From: Nioella aestuarii
Lineage (GTDB): Bacteria > Pseudomonadota > Alphaproteobacteria > Rhodobacterales > Rhodobacteraceae
Direction of reading: 5' to 3'
DNA: 64,000 nucleotides
Assembly: GCF_050896395.1 (NCBI RefSeq)
Contig: NZ_JBPBBA010000011.1
Span: 1-64,000, forward strand
Shown here in pieces: positions 60,158 to 64,000 of this stretch. A program made the translations under genes and the position numbers. Position 1 is the stretch's first letter. The number at the start of each line of letters is the position of its first letter. The notes beneath the pieces are model-generated. The model was given only the letters and a program-made list of their open reading frames with translations, was not told the origin of the DNA and made no database searches.

Positions 60158-61270
60158 TCAGATAAAGGGTATGCCGGTCTGGCGAACCGTATGGTCCTGC
60201 CCACCGACCCGGACGTGAAGCGGCGCAGTCGATCCCGCCAGATCGGCCCGGATCAGCGCAACGCCGATAGTCTTGCCAAGCCGAGGGGAAAAGGCGAATT
60301 CGCTGACGGTTCCGACCTCGTCTTCGCCCTGGCCAAGCGGCACCGGATGACCTGGCGGTGTCGGGTTGCCGTCGATGATCAGGCCAATACGGGTGCGGGT
60401 GGCGGCAGATTGCGCCATCCGTTCCAGCGCCGCGCGGCCGATGAAGTCATGGTCGCTGGTCAGGTCTATCAGCGGGCCAAAGCCCATCTCAAACGGATTG
60501 GCGCGGTGATCCTGCCAGCGCATGTCGGCACCATAGGAAATCAGCCCGCTTTCCAGTCGCTCAATGTCGTTAGGGGCGCCCGGGCCGATCCCGAACTCCT
60601 GCCCGGCTTCCCTGACCTTGTCCCACAGGGCCATACCGCAGAGGCTGTCCTGCAGATAGAGCTCGTACCCGCCCTGCTTTGACCAACCAGACCGCGCCAG
60701 AACCAGTGGAATTCCGTCAAGATCGGTCTCAGCAAAGCCAAAATACTTAAAGTCCCGAACCTGCTGTCCAAACAGCTTGGCGGCCAGATCAACGGCTTTG
60801 GGCCCCTGGATGGCAAGTGGCGAGACATCGGGTTCAGAGACCTGAACATCCCAGCCCCGTTCGCGCCCGATGGCGGCTGCCCAAAGATGAATGTCGCTGT
60901 CGGCAACCGACAGCCAATAGCGGTCTTCGGAGAGTTTCAGCAGAACCGGATCATTGATCAGCCAGCCGTCATGGTCACAAAGCGGCACGTAACGCCCCTG
61001 ACCGATTCGGGTTTTCGCCAGATTGCGCGGGGTCAGATACTGCGCAAGGCGTCCCGCATCCGGTCCCGACAGTTCCACTTGCCGCTGTGCCGCCACATCC
61101 CACATGGCAACACCGTTGATCAGGCGGTCATACTCGGCTTCAGGGTCACCGAAATGGCCGGGGATCAGCATGTGATTGTAGACCGAGAAGCTGCGCACTC
61201 CGTCGCGAACCGTTGCGTCGAAATAGGCGGATTTGCGCAGGTTGGGGCCGATGCCGATGTGAAAGGTCAT
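60158..61270 (-). CDS. GcvT-family protein, DmdA-like demethylase
   Basis: This 370-residue folate-dependent enzyme is of the GcvT/DmdA family. DmdA-type blocks are VYNHMLIP, MWDVAAQRQVEL, YWLSVADSD, ARSGWSKQGGYELY and LISYGADM, ending in PFI as DmdA does. DmdA demethylates dimethylsulfoniopropionate to methylmercaptopropionate with tetrahydrofolate. Several non-DmdA paralogues share these motifs, so the substrate is open. It lies next to a methionine gamma-lyase, which would fit sulfur-compound metabolism. The downstream transketolase-like gene begins 17 bases after its stop. Confidence 0.75.
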   Translation of the reverse strand: MTFHIGIGPNLRKSAYFDATVRDGVRSFSVYNHMLIPGHFGDPEAEYDRLINGVAMWDVAAQRQVELSGPDAGRLAQYLTPRNLAKTRIGQGRYVPLCDHDGWLINDPVLLKLSEDRYWLSVADSDIHLWAAAIGRERGWDVQVSEPDVSPLAIQGPKAVDLAAKLFGQQVRDFKYFGFAETDLDGIPLVLARSGWSKQGGYELYLQDSLCGMALWDKVREAGQEFGIGPGAPNDIERLESGLISYGADMRWQDHRANPFEMGFGPLIDLTSDHDFIGRAALERMAQSAATRTRIGLIIDGNPTPPGHPVPLGQGEDEVGTVSEFAFSPRLGKTIGVALIRADLAGSTAPLHVRVGGQDHTVRQTGIPFI

Positions 61271-61324
61271 GTGTCTTCCTGATGCTGAGTCGAAGTTGGT
61301 CGCAGTCTAGGGCTATAAGCGGTG

Positions 61325-62527
61325 TCAGCCAGCTACAACACTCAGCCTTGGGGACAAGGCGCCGTGGAGATCGGCAAGGATATCTTCCACATCCTCCAGC
61401 CCCACCGACAGCCGGATCAACCCGTCGCTGATGCCATGTTCTGCCCGTTCTTCGGGCGTGTAGGTGGAATGGGTCATCGAGGCGGGGTGCTGGATCAGGG
61501 TTTCTGCATCGCCAAGCGACACGGCCCGCGCGATCATGCCAAGGTTGTTCATCATCCGCCGACCGGCATCCATCCCGCCTTTCAGTTCAAACGCGATCAT
61601 CGCACCGGGCTGTGTCATCTGCTGCTTGGCCAAAGCGTGCTGATCAAAGCTTTCCAGCCCAGGGAAGTGCACCTTGGCGACCTCTGGATGACCTTCCAGC
61701 CAGTTCGCAACCACTTGGGCAGAGGCACAATGCCGGTCCATCCGAAGCGCAAGCGTCTTCAGTCCGCGCATAATCAACATCGCGTTGAAGGGCGCCATCA
61801 CGGCACCTGTCATGTCCTTCATGCCGACAAGCCGGATTTCGGTGATCTGCTCGGCCCGGCCCACGACGATGCCTGCCACAAGGTCGCCGTGCCCGCCCAG
61901 ATACTTGGTGGCCGAATGCAGCACCAGATCAGCGCCAAGCGCTATCGGGCGGGTCAGGTAGGGCGTGGCATAAGTGTTGTCGACGACAACCTGCGCGCCT
62001 CCTGCATGGGCGATCTTGGATACCGCAGCGATATCCACCAGCCGCATATTGGGGTTTGCGGGGGTTTCGAAATAGACCACGCGGGTGCGGTCGGTCATCG
62101 CTGCGGTCAGGTTGTCTGGTTCGGTCAGGTCGACATGGGTGATGGTGATCCCGAACTTGCGCAGCCCGTGATGCATATAGGCGAAGGTGCAGCCATAGAG
62201 TGTCTTGTCCACGATCACCTCATCGCCCGGTGACAATAGCGTCCACAGGACCGATGTGACCGCTCCCATGCCCGACGCCAGGGCCAGACCGGCCTCGGCC
62301 CCTTCCAGCGACGCCATGCGCTGTTCCAGCAGGTCGAGCGTCGGGTTTGATATGCGCGAATAGATGTGACCGGCGCGTTCCCCGGCGAACAGCTCGGCCC
62401 CGACCTCGGCGGTTTCAAAAGTGAATGTCGATGTCAGATGCAGCGGCGGCGTCAGGGCCCCTTCATTCTGCAAGGGGTCGTATCCGGTGTGGATAGCGCG
62501 TGTGGCGAAGCCTTTGGGATCGGTCAT
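61325..62527 (-). CDS. megL: methionine gamma-lyase
   Basis: This 400-residue PLP enzyme is of the Cys/Met metabolism group. It splits methionine to methanethiol, 2-oxobutyrate and ammonia. The PLP lysine is K208 in SATKYLGGHGD, the tyrosine of the active site is in TLYGCTF, and the cysteine (C113) that marks methionine gamma-lyase is present. The N-terminal HTGYDPLQNEG and FYSRISNPT-like IYSRISNPTL blocks agree. The ATG at 62527 is chosen over a longer reading. It is divergent from an Lrp-type regulator with a shared operator. Confidence 0.88.
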   Translation of the reverse strand: MTDPKGFATRAIHTGYDPLQNEGALTPPLHLTSTFTFETAEVGAELFAGERAGHIYSRISNPTLDLLEQRMASLEGAEAGLALASGMGAVTSVLWTLLSPGDEVIVDKTLYGCTFAYMHHGLRKFGITITHVDLTEPDNLTAAMTDRTRVVYFETPANPNMRLVDIAAVSKIAHAGGAQVVVDNTYATPYLTRPIALGADLVLHSATKYLGGHGDLVAGIVVGRAEQITEIRLVGMKDMTGAVMAPFNAMLIMRGLKTLALRMDRHCASAQVVANWLEGHPEVAKVHFPGLESFDQHALAKQQMTQPGAMIAFELKGGMDAGRRMMNNLGMIARAVSLGDAETLIQHPASMTHSTYTPEERAEHGISDGLIRLSVGLEDVEDILADLHGALSPRLSVVAG

Positions 62528-62585
62528 CTGGGAATCTCCTGTTTGGGGCAGGATATTTCTGAACTTACATCCAGATATTGCGAAA

Positions 62586-62615
62586 TATGCCAATAGATGA
62601 ATACTATTTGGCATA
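62586..62615. promoter_or_regulatory. inverted repeat operator between megL and lrp gene
   Basis: TATGCCAA (62586-62593) is mirrored by TTGGCATA (62608-62615), with flanking ATAG/CTAT bases extending the match. It sits in the 110-bp AT-rich gap between methionine gamma-lyase and the divergent Lrp/AsnC gene. Autoregulation and control of megL by that protein are the likely roles. Confidence 0.6.
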
Positions 62616-62637
62616 AACTGCCATTATGAGAGCCGAT

Positions 62638-63093
62638 ATGGACGAAAAAGACCGCCAGATCATTCGCACCCTGCAACGCGACGGCCGAATGTCGAATCAA
62701 GACCTGGCCGAAGCGGTCAGCCTGTCGCCCTCTCCTTGCTTGCGCCGGGTGCGCATTCTGGAAAAAGCGGGCGTCATCCAGGGATATTCGGCGCGTGTGG
62801 ATGCCAAAGCCTATGGGCTGCCGATCACCGCGTTCGTTCGCATTCAGCTGGAACGCCATGATGAAGCCACCGTTCAGACCTTTGAACGAGAGGTCGGCCG
62901 GATGGAAGAAGTGCTGGAATGCCATGTCATGACCGGCCAGACCGACTACCAGTTGCGGGTCGTTGTCGCGTCGCTCGATGAATACGAAGCGTTCATTCGG
63001 GCGCGCCTGCACCGCGTTGGCGGTATCGGGTCCATCGACACCAGCTTCGCCTATGGCACCGTAAAGGACAGCATGGTGTTTCCCGTCATCTAG
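62638..63093 (+). CDS. Lrp/AsnC family regulator of megL
   Basis: This 151-residue regulator has an N-terminal helix-turn-helix (DRQIIRTLQRDGRMSNQDLAE, SPSPCLRRVRILE) and a RAM domain (LECHVMTGQTDYQLRVV). It is divergent from methionine gamma-lyase and probably senses methionine or a related amino acid. The ATG at 62638 follows GAGAG; an ATG at 62626 would add four residues. It should bind the repeat at 62586-62615. Confidence 0.9.
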   Translation: MDEKDRQIIRTLQRDGRMSNQDLAEAVSLSPSPCLRRVRILEKAGVIQGYSARVDAKAYGLPITAFVRIQLERHDEATVQTFEREVGRMEEVLECHVMTGQTDYQLRVVVASLDEYEAFIRARLHRVGGIGSIDTSFAYGTVKDSMVFPVI

Positions 63094-63137
63094 TGGCCAT
63101 CACCGGAACGGCCCTAGGTGGATCGCGCCCTTTGATG

Positions 63138-63166
63138 TTGACTCAGCGCGGGCAGATGCTTAACAA
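63138..63166 (+). promoter_or_regulatory. possible promoter of hpaD
   Basis: TTGACT (63138-63143), a 17-base spacer and TAACAA (63161-63166) resemble a sigma70 promoter 53 bases before the hpaD start. The -10 box is a poor match. Confidence 0.35.
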
Positions 63167-63218
63167 AGCAATCAAATGCGGCCTTGCGCTGCGCACGGTA
63201 TAACAGTCGGAGGAACCT

Positions 63219-64000
63219 ATGCCGATTCCAGCGCCCAACCTGACACCGCCCTTCAATATCGTCCGTCTTAGCCATGTAGAACTGCGCGTGACGGACCTGA
63301 ACTGGTCGCGGGGGTTCTATGTGGACACGCTCGGGCTGCAAGTCACGCACGAGGATGCAGACGCGATCTATCTGCGCGCGATGGAGGAACGGGGCCATCA
63401 CTGCCTGATCCTGCGCCGGGCGGATTCCGGGTCCGTGGGCAGTCTTGGGTTCAAGGTCTGGAGCGAGGAAGATCTGGACAAGGCCGCGCATTGGTTTGCC
63501 GCCCGCGACCTGCCCGTCTCGTGGATCGAGCGCCCCTTCATGGGCCGTGTTCTGGCCACGCGCGACCCGTTCGGAGTGCCGCTGGAGTTCTACGCAAAAA
63601 TGGACCGGTTGCCGCCGATCCACCAGCAATACAAGCTGTACCGAGGGGTCAAGCCGCTCCGCATCGACCACTTCAACCTGTTCTCATCGAATGTGGATGA
63701 AAGCGTGGCGTTTTACAGCGACATCGGTTTCCGCGTAACGGAATATACAGAGGACTCACAAACCGGTCGGTCCTGGGCCGCGTGGATGCACCGCAAGGGC
63801 GGCGTGCATGACATTGCCTTTACCAACGGCACCGGGCCGCGGCTGCACCATGTTGCATTCTGGGTGCCGACACCGTTGAACATCATCGACCTGCTCGACC
63901 TGATGTCGACTTCGGGCTACCTGGAAAACATCGAACGCGGGCCGGGGCGGCACGGGATTTCCAACGCCTTCTTCCTCTACATCCGCGACAAGGACGGTCA
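63219..64000 (+). CDS. hpaD: homoprotocatechuate 2,3-dioxygenase, 3' end outside window
   Basis: The first 260 residues belong to an extradiol ring-cleavage dioxygenase acting on 3,4-dihydroxyphenylacetate. The C-terminal half is nearly diagnostic: RIDHFN (H151), WAAWMHRKGGVHD, GPRLHHVAF (H211) and IERGPGRHGISNAFFLYI. The third metal ligand, a Glu, would lie just past the window edge. The N-terminal half is the usual inactive copy of the fold. The ATG at 63219 follows GGAGGA. Homoprotocatechuate is a tyrosine and phenylacetate intermediate, so other hpa genes may follow downstream. Confidence 0.9.
   Translation, partial: MPIPAPNLTPPFNIVRLSHVELRVTDLNWSRGFYVDTLGLQVTHEDADAIYLRAMEERGHHCLILRRADSGSVGSLGFKVWSEEDLDKAAHWFAARDLPVSWIERPFMGRVLATRDPFGVPLEFYAKMDRLPPIHQQYKLYRGVKPLRIDHFNLFSSNVDESVAFYSDIGFRVTEYTEDSQTGRSWAAWMHRKGGVHDIAFTNGTGPRLHHVAFWVPTPLNIIDLLDLMSTSGYLENIERGPGRHGISNAFFLYIRDKDG

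Overview
The window is GC-rich, gene-dense chromosomal DNA from an alphaproteobacterium. It most likely belongs to the Rhodobacterales (Roseobacter/Rhodobacteraceae type). The clues are rnhB next to the cell-cycle methyltransferase gene ccrM, the mutY-DUF721-dsbA and DUF4170-waaA-lpxK neighbourhoods, a PhoX phosphatase, an AlkB alkane hydroxylase, a DmdA-like GcvT-family protein beside a methionine gamma-lyase, and a split saccharopine pair. No species can be named from the sequence alone.

Layout. 1-1.58 kb is decayed mobile DNA: the end of a phage-type DUF5681 gene, a small partner gene, a ParB fragment, and remnants of IS630 and IS110 transposases. 1.58-5.2 kb holds a JmjC/cupin oxygenase divergent from two tandem paralogous Tat-exported mini-proteins, then a membrane-anchored winged-helix regulator overlapping a small exported protein. 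5.3-13.2 kb is core metabolism and repair: rnhB, ccrM (three GANTC sites in its upstream region), a TetR regulator with a double cupin, alkB, mutY, DUF721, dsbA and a C-terminally shortened CaiB. 13.2-14.9 kb is a start-less thioesterase/TPR gene that looks like a remnant. 14.9-25.3 kb contains lpxK-waaA-DUF4170, an AGCS transporter with a Usp gene divergent from an Lrp regulator, an asparaginase, small conserved genes, a LysR gene and pnp. 25.4-44 kb contains a glycosyltransferase, phoX, an L,D-transpeptidase, a peroxiredoxin, an aldehyde dehydrogenase, a kinase-like fusion, a pseudouridine synthase, a saccharopine-type pair, an amidase, regulators, and a two-component system.

44.2-52.9 kb is one long apparent operon: acyl-CoA ligase, LivG-, LivH-, small membrane protein, LivM-, substrate-binding protein, LivF-, second CoA-ligase-like gene. 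This is a complete branched-chain-type ABC importer bracketed by acid-activating enzymes, suggesting uptake and CoA activation of a carboxylic acid. The two-component system is divergent from it, with a 10-bp direct repeat between. It is followed by a secreted pseudo-caspase with seven degenerate repeats, then rpmJ, tRNA-Val(GAC), an N-formylglutamate amidohydrolase and dinB. The right end (57.8-64 kb) holds a transketolase/PDH-E1-like gene with an in-frame stop at codon 9, a DmdA-like gene, methionine gamma-lyase with a divergent Lrp regulator, and the start of a homoprotocatechuate 2,3-dioxygenase cut by the window end.

The best candidates for something undescribed are the JmjC/tandem mini-protein/membrane-regulator locus at 1.6-4.5 kb, the kinase-ANL fusion at 31.3 kb and the pseudo-caspase repeat protein at 53 kb. 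The nonsense codon at 60.1 kb and the truncated caiB/thioesterase junction at 13.2 kb are signs of recent gene decay or of sequence error.
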